Assembly: GCA_002691245.1 (NCBI GenBank)
Contig: NZHH01000045.1
Span: forward strand, 1 to 27,737
Origin: Methylaequor sp002691245
GTDB lineage: Bacteria; Pseudomonadota; Alphaproteobacteria; Methylaequorales; Methylaequoraceae
DNA: 27,737 bases
Direction: 5' to 3'
Shown here: positions 15,663-23,731 of the stretch, in pieces
How positions within the stretch are numbered: the stretch's first letter is position 1
Layout: each line of letters starts with the position of its first letter
The notes under the pieces: generated by a model
Told to the model about the DNA's origin: nothing
What the model saw: only the letters and a program-made list of their open reading frames with translations
Databases searched by the model: none
Translations under genes and position numbers: made by a program

Positions 15663-17054
15663 ATGACTAAATCTCATAACGAAACTATTTTTGCGCTTTC
15701 TACAACATATGGAAGCTCAGCCGTCGCTATTTTTAGAATTTCAGGACCAAAATCCTCAGAAATTGCAAAAAAATATTGCAGAATCAAAAAATTACGTGAC
15801 AGGTTTGTTCACTATACGAATATATATGATCATAAAAAGCAAATCATTGATAGAGGTTGTATTATTTTCTTCAAATCTCCTAGATCATATACTGGAGAAG
15901 ATTTGCTAGAGCTTCATGTACATGGTAGCATTGCAATAATAAGAAAAATTTCGGATTTTCTATCAAAACTTCCAGATTTAAGGCTTGCTAATCCAGGCGA
16001 ATTCTCAAAAAGAGCACTCCTGAATAATAAAGGTAATGCATTATATTTTGAAGGAATTAACAATCTTATTTATTCTGAAACAGAAAACCAAAGATTAGCC
16101 GCGAACAAACAAATATTTGGGAATTCTTCTAATAAATTAAGTATGTGGAGACAAAAATTACTGAATACTATGGCATTTATTGACGCCGAGATTGAATTTT
16201 CTGAAGAAGTAGAAAAAAATAATAAAAATCTAATATCAGATGACATTGAAAGCGTAAAAAGTGAAATTTCAAGAGCTGTCGAAAACTATGATACAACAAA
16301 CAGTTTAATGCATGGTACAAATGTAATGATTGTTGGGCCAACTAATGTAGGAAAGTCTTCGCTTTTTAACTTTCTTATTCAGGACGAAAAAATGATTGTT
16401 TCAAATATAGAAGGGACTACTACTGATCAATCCGAGAAATCTATAGATATTTTTGGNAACAAAGCTAATCTGATCGATTCNGCAGGAATTAGAATGGCTA
16501 AAAATTCAATTGAAAGCAAAGGNATTAAAAAAACATTCGAAACAATTAACAAAACNCAAAAATTTATTTTAGTATTATCNCCNGACTCTNTTAACAAAGA
16601 AAACATTAAAAGCATGAGGAAAATTTTAATAAAATTAGGNCCAAAAAATACGGTGGTTATATTTAATAAAGCCGATCTTNTTAANTCAAAAGTTAAATTT
16701 AACGAATGGGTAAATGAAGTTTCAGAATTAAAAAAATTAAAGAGTATCTCAATATCATGTGTAAAAAAAAGCAAAACAAACAATATGTTGATTAAGATTT
16801 ACAACTTTATCAATAAGAACTTATTATCAGTTGACACTAATGAAAAGGATTACTATTTTTCAGAATTAAGACATCATAGGTGCTTAATGAGTATTCATGA
16901 AAATTTAGGGAAGGCGCAAGCCGATATTAGTAACTTAGAAATATGCAATAAATACCTCAGAGATGCGGTTGATGATTTAGATGAACTTTTTGGAAAACAC
17001 AATACGGAGGACCAACTTGAAACTATATTTAATAACTTTTGTATCGGCAAGTAG
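15663..17054 (+). CDS. mnmE: tRNA uridine-5-carboxymethylaminomethyl(34) synthesis GTPase MnmE
   Basis: The 463-residue protein is the GTPase partner of MnmG; together they install the aminomethyl-type modification at C5 of wobble U34 in certain tRNAs. The N-terminal tetrahydrofolate-binding domain (TIFALSTTYGSSAVAIFRISGP and PGEFSKRALLN) is followed by a helical domain and an inserted G domain: G1 GPTNVGKSS (about 224-232), G2 EGTTTDQ, G3 D-x-AG (about 271), G4 NKAD (about 334). The protein ends in the conserved CIGK tail, whose Cys is required for the reaction in the family. It is first in the operon; its TAG stop is directly followed by the mnmG GTG. Eleven isolated N fall in the G domain (16457-16685), without frame disruption. 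Confidence 0.97.
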   Translation: MTKSHNETIFALSTTYGSSAVAIFRISGPKSSEIAKKYCRIKKLRDRFVHYTNIYDHKKQIIDRGCIIFFKSPRSYTGEDLLELHVHGSIAIIRKISDFLSKLPDLRLANPGEFSKRALLNNKGNALYFEGINNLIYSETENQRLAANKQIFGNSSNKLSMWRQKLLNTMAFIDAEIEFSEEVEKNNKNLISDDIESVKSEISRAVENYDTTNSLMHGTNVMIVGPTNVGKSSLFNFLIQDEKMIVSNIEGTTTDQSEKSIDIFXNKANLIDXAGIRMAKNSIESKXIKKTFETINKXQKFILVLXXDSXNKENIKSMRKILIKLXPKNTVVIFNKADLXXSKVKFNEWVNEVSELKKLKSISISCVKKSKTNNMLIKIYNFINKNLLSVDTNEKDYYFSELRHHRCLMSIHENLGKAQADISNLEICNKYLRDAVDDLDELFGKHNTEDQLETIFNNFCIGK

Positions 17055-18926
17055 GTGTTTCACGTGAAACAATTATACTATGACATCGTAGTTGTTGGAG
17101 CAGGACATGCCGGGGTGGAGTCAGCAACCATGTGTTCTAGATTGGGGGCTAAAACTGCTCTTATTACATTTAAAGAATCAGATATCGGAACACTATCTTG
17201 CAATCCTGCAATGGGAGGCCTTGGAAAAGGTCACTTAATAAGAGAAATAGATGCCATGGGCGGTATTATTGGGAAAGCTTCTGATTTATCAGGAATTCAA
17301 TTCCGCATGCTTAATAAAACTAGAGGGGCGGCCGTCCAAGGGCCAAGAGCTCAGATAGATAGACAACAATATTCACTTAATGTTAAAAAATTAATAAAAA
17401 AAGAAAATATAGATTTAATTTATGATGAAGTAATTGACATATTATTAGAAAAAAACAAAAGTTCAAAAAAAATTAGAGGAATTGAACTACGAAATATAGG
17501 AAAACTTTTATGCAAATCGCTTATAGTTACAACTGGAACCTTTCTCAGAGGAAAAATACATCAAGGAAATAAGAATTGGCCAGCGGGAAGAATGAATTCT
17601 GACCCATCAATAAAACTTGCAAATTTTTTTAAGAATCAAAAATTTAGGATTATAAGACTCAAAACTGGCACTCCGCCTAGGTTAGTTGGCGCCTCTATAA
17701 ACTATGATGATTGTATTATTCAAGAGGGAGATTCAAGGCCAGAACCCTTTTCATTTCTAACAACTAATTTTAAAAAGAAGCAAGTCCCTTGTTTCATAAC
17801 TCACACAAACAAAAAAACACATGAGATTATAAGAAAAAACCTAAAAAATTCTCCAATTTTTGATGGAAGTATTAAATCCAACGGGCCAAGATATTGTCCT
17901 TCAGTCGAGGATAAGATTTATAGATTTCAAGATAAAGAAAGCCATCAGATTTTTTTAGAGCCAGAAACTATAAGCGGTGAGGTTGTCTACCCCAACGGAA
18001 TTTCGACTTCTCTGCCTACTTCTACGCAAAAAAGCTTTTTGCAAACAATAAATGGGCTTGAACATGTTAAAATACAGCAATACGGTTACTCAATTGAATA
18101 CGATTGTATAGACAGCGCTGAAATTGATCAAACATTTCAATCTAAAAAAATTCAGGGGCTTTATCTAGCAGGTCAAATTAACGGTACAACCGGGTATGAG
18201 GAAGCTGCAGCGCAAGGTCTGTTATCCGGAATTAACGCATCTCTTAGTTTGAAAAATCAAAAAAGCTTTATTATACCGAGATCTCTTGGATATTTGGGAG
18301 TGCTTTCGTCAGATTTAATCAAAGGAGGATTGATAGAACCATACAGAATGTTTACTTCAAGAGCTGAATATAGAATATTACTAAGAGCCGACAATGCAGA
18401 CGAAAGACTAACAGATTTAGCGATAAAAATAGGTACCGCTGAAAAAGAAAGAAAAAATGATTGGTTAAATAAAAGAAAGCTAATAAAAAAAGCCAATAAA
18501 CTCCTAAATGAGCTTAAAGCTTCACCTCAAGTTTATGCAAAATTCGGAATAAAAATTAATCAAGACGGAAAAAAAAGAACCGCCTACGATGTATTGGGTT
18601 ATCAAGAGACATCTTGGAGAAAATTGCAAGCTATTTGGCCAGAACTTGCTAAATTAAATCTGAATACAACAATAAAGAAACAAATAAAATCAAATTCTTT
18701 TTACAATAGATACTCTAATAGACAAGAATTAGAAATAAGGGAATTAGAAAAAGACAAATCTCTCAAAATTAGAGAAGATGTAAATTATCAAAAATGTTCA
18801 GGCCTATCAAATGAGGCTAAAGAAGTGTTAGAGGCTAATCGACCGAACAATATACAAGAGGCAAGATTGTTGCCTGGAATGACCCCAGCAGCTGCAAACA
18901 TTTTGCTCAGATTCGTAAAAAAATAA
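17055..18926 (+). CDS. mnmG: tRNA uridine-5-carboxymethylaminomethyl(34) synthesis enzyme MnmG
   Basis: The 623-residue FAD/NAD-dependent partner of MnmE (formerly GidA). The N-terminal dinucleotide-binding motif VVVGAGHAGVESA (about 11-23) and CNPAMGGLGKGHL are typical, as are the TGTPPR segment, LAGQINGTTGYEEAAAQG (about 373-390), SRAEYRILLRADNADERL and the C-terminal helical domain that meets MnmE. The GTG start at 17055 is well supported: it is immediately after the mnmE stop, the N-terminus FHVKQ is the form usual in alphaproteobacteria, and no other start lies before the FAD motif. The reason for FHVKQ is that a perfect parS site is encoded there. Its stop is directly followed by the rsmG GTG. 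Confidence 0.98.
   Translation: MFHVKQLYYDIVVVGAGHAGVESATMCSRLGAKTALITFKESDIGTLSCNPAMGGLGKGHLIREIDAMGGIIGKASDLSGIQFRMLNKTRGAAVQGPRAQIDRQQYSLNVKKLIKKENIDLIYDEVIDILLEKNKSSKKIRGIELRNIGKLLCKSLIVTTGTFLRGKIHQGNKNWPAGRMNSDPSIKLANFFKNQKFRIIRLKTGTPPRLVGASINYDDCIIQEGDSRPEPFSFLTTNFKKKQVPCFITHTNKKTHEIIRKNLKNSPIFDGSIKSNGPRYCPSVEDKIYRFQDKESHQIFLEPETISGEVVYPNGISTSLPTSTQKSFLQTINGLEHVKIQQYGYSIEYDCIDSAEIDQTFQSKKIQGLYLAGQINGTTGYEEAAAQGLLSGINASLSLKNQKSFIIPRSLGYLGVLSSDLIKGGLIEPYRMFTSRAEYRILLRADNADERLTDLAIKIGTAEKERKNDWLNKRKLIKKANKLLNELKASPQVYAKFGIKINQDGKKRTAYDVLGYQETSWRKLQAIWPELAKLNLNTTIKKQIKSNSFYNRYSNRQELEIRELEKDKSLKIREDVNYQKCSGLSNEAKEVLEANRPNNIQEARLLPGMTPAAANILLRFVKK
17056..17071. promoter_or_regulatory. parS centromere site 1, inside the start of mnmG
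   Basis: TGTTTCACGTGAAACA is a perfect 16-bp palindrome identical to the canonical chromosomal parS. Its first two bases are the TG of the mnmG GTG start codon, and it encodes residues 2-6 (FHVKQ). ParB, encoded 3.3 kb downstream, is the expected ligand. Confidence 0.95.
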
Positions 18927-19586
18927 GTGTATCAATTAGAAAATAAAGAAGATTTCAAAAAATACTTTGATGTTTCACGTGAAACAATAACCATACTTGA
19001 AAATTATCATTTAATGATAAAAGAGTTTGGCTATAAAAACAATATTATAAGTAGTAGTAGTAAGAGGAATATATGGTGTAGGCACTTTGCAGATTCAGCC
19101 AAACTCTTTTCAATAATTGAAAGCACTACAGTCACAAGAACCAACAAGCCTACTAAAATTTGTGACGTTGGGACAGGTGCAGGTTTTCCAGGAATAGTTT
19201 TAGCCATATTAAACATTGAAAAAAACAAAAGGTTTAACTTTACCCTCGTTGAATCTAATAAAAAAAAATTTAATTTTTTAGAAAGTGTTATCGCTAAACT
19301 AAAACTTGATATTTCAATAACAGACGAAAGAGCAGAAAATTTAAATCAAAAGTTTGATATCATCACTGCACGAGCTTTAGCACCCCTCAAGATAATTCTT
19401 GAATATACAAAAAATATAATGGAACCCCAAACTATTTTAGTGCTTCCTAAAGGCAAAAGTTGGGAAATCGAATTAGAGCAAATAAAAAAAAAGTGGAACT
19501 ACGATCTGAATGTTGTTAAAAATAATAATATACTTGATAAAACAGGCGGGGTAACGCTTATTTTAAAAAGATTAATATTAAAATGA
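18927..19586 (+). CDS. rsmG: 16S rRNA (guanine(527)-N7)-methyltransferase RsmG
   Basis: This 219-residue SAM-dependent methyltransferase (formerly GidB) acts on G527 of 16S rRNA. The SAM-binding motif CDVGTGAGFPGIVLAI (about 79-94) and the later ITARALAPL and LPKGKSWEIEL segments are characteristic. The GTG at 18927 is the first codon after the mnmG stop and gives a normal N-terminus (F-x-V-SRETI, typical of alphaproteobacterial RsmG); a parS site is embedded in codons 15-20. The last four bases (ATGA) overlap the parA start, so translation is probably coupled. Confidence 0.96.
   Translation: MYQLENKEDFKKYFDVSRETITILENYHLMIKEFGYKNNIISSSSKRNIWCRHFADSAKLFSIIESTTVTRTNKPTKICDVGTGAGFPGIVLAILNIEKNKRFNFTLVESNKKKFNFLESVIAKLKLDISITDERAENLNQKFDIITARALAPLKIILEYTKNIMEPQTILVLPKGKSWEIELEQIKKKWNYDLNVVKNNNILDKTGGVTLILKRLILK
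18971..18986. promoter_or_regulatory. parS centromere site 2, inside rsmG
   Basis: This second perfect TGTTTCACGTGAAACA lies 1915 bp from the first. Here the same 16 bases are read in a different frame as part of DVSRET (residues 15-20), while in mnmG they give FHVKQ, so selection for the DNA site evidently shapes both proteins. No third perfect copy was seen in the window. Confidence 0.95.
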
Positions 19587-20374
19587 CCAGAACAGTATTT
19601 TCAATTGTGAATCAAAAGGGAGGAGTTGGCAAAACAACAACTGCGGTTAATCTTGCAACAGCCTTATCTATTTCAGGAAAATCTTGTTTGGTAATAGATC
19701 TCGACCCACAGGGTAATGCAAGTACTGGTTTCGCCATACCTTCAGACAGAAGAAAGCCAGGGACTTATGAAGTGTTAACTCAAAAAGTAGATATGGTTGA
19801 TGCAGTAAAAGCAACAGAAGTAAATGGATTGGGTCTGGTTCCTTCAAGAGTTGATTTAGCCAACGCAGAATCTGAAATACCTTCCTCCATAGTAGAAAAA
19901 GAATATATCCTAAAAAATGCAATTGAAAAACTTCCAGTACAATACTCTTCTATTATTGTTGATTGTCCCCCGGGCCTTGGTTTCCTAACAATAAATGCAT
20001 TAGCTGCGTCAGATAAAGTTCTGATACCTTTACAATGTGAATTTTATGCATTAGAAGGATTGAGTCAAATCCTAAGAGTTATCAAACAAGTTAATTCTGA
20101 ACTTAACTCGAATTTAAATCTTGATGGCATACTTCTCACTATGCATGACACCCGTAACAAGTTAAGCATTCAAGTTGAAGAAGATGTGAGAGAAGTAATG
20201 GGTCCTGCAGTCTACAAAACAATAATTCCTAGAAATATTAAAATATCAGAATCACCTTCCCATGGTAAACCCGTTCTTCTTTATGACCATGCCTGTCTTG
20301 GATCGGAGGCATATGTAAATCTAGCAGCAGAAGTTTTAGGAAAAGGAAATTTTGGAGGATTATCTGAGAACTAA
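19583..20374 (+). CDS. parA: Chromosome-partitioning ATPase ParA
   Basis: This 263-residue ParA/Soj ATPase forms a nucleoid-bound gradient that moves ParB-parS complexes and so segregates the newly copied origin. The deviant Walker A KGGVGKTTTAVNLA (about 12-25) carries the signature lysine; DLDPQGNAS is the Walker A' region, and IIVDCPPGLGFLTINAL (about 125-141) the Walker B region. The length without an N-terminal DNA-binding extension marks a chromosomal rather than plasmid type Ia ParA. The ATG overlaps the rsmG stop by four bases; parB follows after 20 nt that contain AAAGG as its ribosome-binding site. Confidence 0.97.
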   Translation: MTRTVFSIVNQKGGVGKTTTAVNLATALSISGKSCLVIDLDPQGNASTGFAIPSDRRKPGTYEVLTQKVDMVDAVKATEVNGLGLVPSRVDLANAESEIPSSIVEKEYILKNAIEKLPVQYSSIIVDCPPGLGFLTINALAASDKVLIPLQCEFYALEGLSQILRVIKQVNSELNSNLNLDGILLTMHDTRNKLSIQVEEDVREVMGPAVYKTIIPRNIKISESPSHGKPVLLYDHACLGSEAYVNLAAEVLGKGNFGGLSEN

Positions 20375-20394
20375 TACAAACAAAAAGGTATATT

Positions 20395-21474
20395 ATGAAA
20401 AAAATGACAATAAATAAAAAGAATAAAGACAGATCTACACCAAATACATTAAAAATTTCAAAACCAAAAAAGAATAAAATAACAAAAAAGTTAGGAATGG
20501 GTCTATCCACATTATTGTCTAAAGATCAAGAGCTTGCATCTGTTATCAAATCAAAAGTACAGAAACAAGTACAGAGCTCCTCTTTGAAAATACAAATGCC
20601 AAAATTATCCAGTAAAGAAGGAAGTAAATTGTCTCTTTTAAGTTTAGAGAAAGCGGAGATAACTAATAATCAGAAAATGATTCCTATCCAATCTCTAGTC
20701 TCCAGTAAATTTCAACCTAGAAAAGTTTTTGATCAAACAGAACTAGAGGAATTATCCGAATCTATCAAAAGTAATGGAGTATTACAGCCAATTTTGGTTA
20801 GGCCATTAAACATGCAAAATACCTCTTTTGAAATTATTGCTGGTGAGAGAAGATGGAGAGCATCTCAATTAGCCAAACTTCATGAAGTACCAGTAATAAT
20901 AAGAAACTTTAGCGACGAGACAGCCATTGGAGTAGCAATGATTGAAAACCTGCAAAGATCTGACCTGAATTTAATTGAAGAGGCTGAAGGTTACCGGACA
21001 ATGATGAATGTATTTGAATATACACAAGAAAAACTTTCTTTACATTTGGGAAAAAGTAGAAGCCACATAGCAAATGTTCTTAGGATACTATCTTTACCAA
21101 AGGTTATTAGGCAGTATATAATCAACGGGCAAATATCGTTTGGTCATGCAAGAGCCTTAGTCACACTTCCAGAAGACAAAGCAAGTGCAATTGCTGATGA
21201 AGTTTTAAATAGAGAATTGAGTGTTCGTCAAACTGAAAAGATAGTTAATGCTGCAAAAAGAGAATTAAGAGGCAATTCAAATGGTTTTCCTGAAACCAAA
21301 CAAAGCTCAGCAAATCCAAATATTGAAAGCTTAGAAAGGGAACTAACAAATTTACTTGGTTTAAAGGTGACTATAAATCATAAGTCAAATAACAATGGAA
21401 ATTTATCAATTTTTTATAACACTTTAGATCAAATACAGCCAGTCATCGATAAACTAAAGTGGAGACCAAAATAA
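20395..21474 (+). CDS. parB: Chromosome-partitioning CTPase/DNA-binding protein ParB
   Basis: The 359-residue ParB binds parS and spreads as a CTP-dependent clamp. A lysine-rich N-terminus contains the ParA-interacting LGMGLSTLL box (about 38-46). The CTP-binding domain shows FQPRKVFD, IKSNGVLQPILVRP and GERRWRAS (about 151-158). A helix-turn-helix (KLSLHLGKSRSHIANVLRIL, about 214-233) reads parS, and a C-terminal dimerisation segment ends the protein. The ATG at 20395 is preceded by AAAGG at good spacing; an ATG three codons on is possible. Its TAA directly abuts the dnaQ ATG. Confidence 0.97.
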   Translation: MKKMTINKKNKDRSTPNTLKISKPKKNKITKKLGMGLSTLLSKDQELASVIKSKVQKQVQSSSLKIQMPKLSSKEGSKLSLLSLEKAEITNNQKMIPIQSLVSSKFQPRKVFDQTELEELSESIKSNGVLQPILVRPLNMQNTSFEIIAGERRWRASQLAKLHEVPVIIRNFSDETAIGVAMIENLQRSDLNLIEEAEGYRTMMNVFEYTQEKLSLHLGKSRSHIANVLRILSLPKVIRQYIINGQISFGHARALVTLPEDKASAIADEVLNRELSVRQTEKIVNAAKRELRGNSNGFPETKQSSANPNIESLERELTNLLGLKVTINHKSNNNGNLSIFYNTLDQIQPVIDKLKWRPK

Positions 21475-22140
21475 ATGAGACAAATAATTCTAGATACAGA
21501 AACATCAGGGTTAGATTTCGAAAAAGACAGGATTATAGAGGTAGGTTGTATAGAACTAATTAATGGAGTATTTACTGGAAAGAAGTTTCACAAATATTAC
21601 AAACCCGAAAATATAATTATAAGTCAGGAATCAGAACAAATACATGGCTTAAATAATTCACTTCTTTCAAGATTCCCAACATTTGACGATTCAGTTGAGG
21701 AATTACTAGATTTTATTCATCAATCTCAACTAATAATACATAATGTACAATTCGATTTAACAATGATAAATCAATCATTAAAAAGGAAATCATTGAAGGA
21801 ATTAGATAGAAACAACACCTTATGTACTCTAGAACTTGCAAAAAAGAAGTTTCCAGGAAGTAAAAATAATCTTAATGCATTATGTAGGAGGTTTGATATA
21901 AACCTTGACAGTAGAGAAAAACACGGTGCTTTAATTGACTCATTTTTGCTTCTTGAAGTTTATAATGAGCTTTTAGGTGGCAAACAAAAGAACTTAGATC
22001 TAACAATAGGTTTTTCAAAATCAGAGAAAAAAATGCACAGAATAGATCATACCGATTTACCACATGTTATGGTAACTTCTGAAGAAACCAAGGAACATCG
22101 TAAGATGCTAGAAAAAATGAAAAATAATAACTGGTCGTGA
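21475..22140 (+). CDS. dnaQ: DNA polymerase III epsilon subunit, 3'-5' proofreading exonuclease
   Basis: The 221-residue DEDDh exonuclease proofreads the replicative polymerase. Exo I is LDTETSG (D7, E9), Exo II HNVQFD (D94), and Exo III HGALID (H150, D155), so all four metal-binding acids and the catalytic His are present. The C-terminal tail (about 175-221) would hold the polymerase-alpha-binding region. The start directly follows the parB stop, placing proofreading in the partitioning operon; many alphaproteobacteria have a different gene after parB. It is the last gene of the operon, with an intrinsic terminator 52 nt on. Confidence 0.92.
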   Translation: MRQIILDTETSGLDFEKDRIIEVGCIELINGVFTGKKFHKYYKPENIIISQESEQIHGLNNSLLSRFPTFDDSVEELLDFIHQSQLIIHNVQFDLTMINQSLKRKSLKELDRNNTLCTLELAKKKFPGSKNNLNALCRRFDINLDSREKHGALIDSFLLLEVYNELLGGKQKNLDLTIGFSKSEKKMHRIDHTDLPHVMVTSEETKEHRKMLEKMKNNNWS

Positions 22141-22191
22141 AATTCAAAATAACTTAAATACTAGGTTTATAATCTATTTTCTTTTATAATT

Positions 22192-22227
22192 ATATAGCAT
22201 TGTCACTAATACTATATTTTTTTTTTT
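22192..22227 (+). terminator. Rho-independent terminator of the mnmE-dnaQ operon
   Basis: ATATAGCATT (22192-22201), loop GTCACT, then AATACTATAT (22208-22217) form a 10-bp stem with one G-U pair, followed by an unbroken T-run to 22227. It lies after dnaQ and overlaps the stop codon and last codons of the convergent gshB. On the minus strand no U-tract follows, so it should work mainly in the plus direction. Confidence 0.8.
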
Positions 22228-23120
22228 AATTTTTCCCATACCGTTGATGCTAAATCCAAATCATACAAAAGATTAATTTGATTAATTCCGGTTGGAGATG
22301 TTACATTAATCTCCGTTAACTTCTCCCCTATTAAATCTATCCCAACTAGAAATAAATTATTTTTTTTTAATATTGGTTTAAGTTCCCTGCAAATATCTTT
22401 TTCTTTTTTTGTCAGAGTAGATTTTTCTGCTTTTCCTCCTAAATGAAGGTTTGCTTTAAATTCACCTTTCTTTGGAACTCTATTTAAAACTCCATAGGGA
22501 TGTCCATCAATTAAAATAACTCTTTTATCTCCCAATTCAACTTTTTCAATAAACTTTTGGATAACTAAAGGTGATTTGAAATTCCTTAATATCGTATTAA
22601 AAGTTCTAAGTGCATTTGATTTGTCACAACTAACTTTTTCTATACCCTCACCTCCTTTTAAATAAAGTGGTTTGATAACAACAGTCTTATATTTCTTTAA
22701 AAATTTGAGAAACTGAAGTTTATCTGCAGTTATCATGGTTTTTGGCATATATTCATGAAAATATAGAGGAAATATTTTCTCAGTTAAGTTTTTAATCCCG
22801 CTAGGGTCATTTATGAAAAATGGCTTTTTAAAATTCTTTTTATGTATTTCTAATAAATAACAATTAGAAAGATAATTCATATTAAATGGTGGGTCTTGTC
22901 TTATAAAAAAGAAATCAAATTTTTCTAATTGTATTTCCTCTTTTTTCTTTTTCTTAAAATTTTCATCAATAATATTAACTGCAGATGTATAAATTCTATT
23001 TTCACATATTGACAGGTCTTGAGGTTCTGATATCCAAATATCTATTCCCGAATTCATGCCAGATTTAATCAAAGCAATTGACGTATCCGTTTTTAAATTT
23101 AACTTTGACAAACGATCCAT
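22212..23120 (-). CDS. gshB: Glutathione synthetase
   Basis: This 302-residue ATP-grasp enzyme joins gamma-glutamylcysteine and glycine to make glutathione in the cytoplasm. Family features seen: the N-terminal MDRLSKLNLKTDTSIAL, RQDPPFNMNYLSNCYLLE, NDPSGIKNLTEKIF, the ATP-binding VVIKPLYLKGGEGIEKV loop, and NVTSPTGINQIN near the C-terminus. The length is slightly short of the usual 310-320. It is the last gene of ftsK-BON-gshB, 29 nt after the lipoprotein gene; BON/YraP-type genes beside gshB are common in alphaproteobacteria. The ATG has no evident ribosome-binding site. No gshA is in the window. Confidence 0.94.
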   Translation of the reverse strand: MDRLSKLNLKTDTSIALIKSGMNSGIDIWISEPQDLSICENRIYTSAVNIIDENFKKKKKEEIQLEKFDFFFIRQDPPFNMNYLSNCYLLEIHKKNFKKPFFINDPSGIKNLTEKIFPLYFHEYMPKTMITADKLQFLKFLKKYKTVVIKPLYLKGGEGIEKVSCDKSNALRTFNTILRNFKSPLVIQKFIEKVELGDKRVILIDGHPYGVLNRVPKKGEFKANLHLGGKAEKSTLTKKEKDICRELKPILKKNNLFLVGIDLIGEKLTEINVTSPTGINQINLLYDLDLASTVWEKLKKKI

Positions 23121-23149
23121 TTGAAATAATGCTGAAAGTTTTTTGATAA

Positions 23150-23731
23150 CTAGTCCTTTAATTTTTTTATATTGATAATTGTAACTAACTTTCGGATATC
23201 CTGCATTTTCGAAAGAAAATCTTCAATTTTTGTTTTTTCATCCAGATTTTCTGCAAGCCCAATTGCGTAAACTGTTCCACCAACAACATCTAAACTATAA
23301 TTATTGCTATTTATTCCGGATTTAAAAAGTAATCTAGTCATCAATCTGGATTCAAAAACAGCATCTTCTGTTCTTTCTGATAGTTTTACAGAAGAACTAA
23401 TCTGAATTTCATTATAAATCTTAGTAACACCGTCAACCTCCCATACATTTTCTACTATCTGAAGACGATTAACCTGATTTGAAGCATACCCTGTTAATAA
23501 AACCTCACCAAGTGAAATACTAACCGTTATATCAGAGAGGTTAGAAAGTTTTAAAGATGAAATTTTGCCAATTATTTTTGCCTTTATAAAACTATCGTCT
23601 ACCGATGCCGCAAAACCTTTACTTGAAATGCCGGCATTTGCTGCTATTGAAACTATTGAACTCACTGGACTACATGTAGCTAAAAAGATTGATAAAAAGC
23701 ATAAACAAAATAAATTAATTATCCTTACCAA
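23150..23731 (-). CDS. BON-domain lipoprotein (DolP/YraP-like)
   Basis: This 193-residue protein has a hydrophobic N-terminus with a probable lipobox LATC (Cys20, with an unusual Thr at -1) and two BON domains (about 44-110 and 118-190: ITVSISLGEVLLTGYA, VWEVDGVTKIYNEI, YSLDVVGGTVYAIGLA). BON lipoproteins of the DolP type sit in the periplasm on the outer membrane and support envelope integrity. The start is a TTG at 23731, six bases after a strong GAGAGG, inside the last codons of ftsK (17-bp overlap), which implies coupling. No ATG lies before the signal sequence. The exact function in this organism is inferred from family and context. Confidence 0.88.
   Translation of the reverse strand: MVRIINLFCLCFLSIFLATCSPVSSIVSIAANAGISSKGFAASVDDSFIKAKIIGKISSLKLSNLSDITVSISLGEVLLTGYASNQVNRLQIVENVWEVDGVTKIYNEIQISSSVKLSERTEDAVFESRLMTRLLFKSGINSNNYSLDVVGGTVYAIGLAENLDEKTKIEDFLSKMQDIRKLVTIINIKKLKD

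Noticed and set aside
19031..19228. Minus-strand open frame inside rsmG, and similar antisense frames inside parA, parB, mnmG and dnaQ
   Set aside because: Each is fully covered by a strongly recognised gene on the other strand, and none has a recognisable domain.
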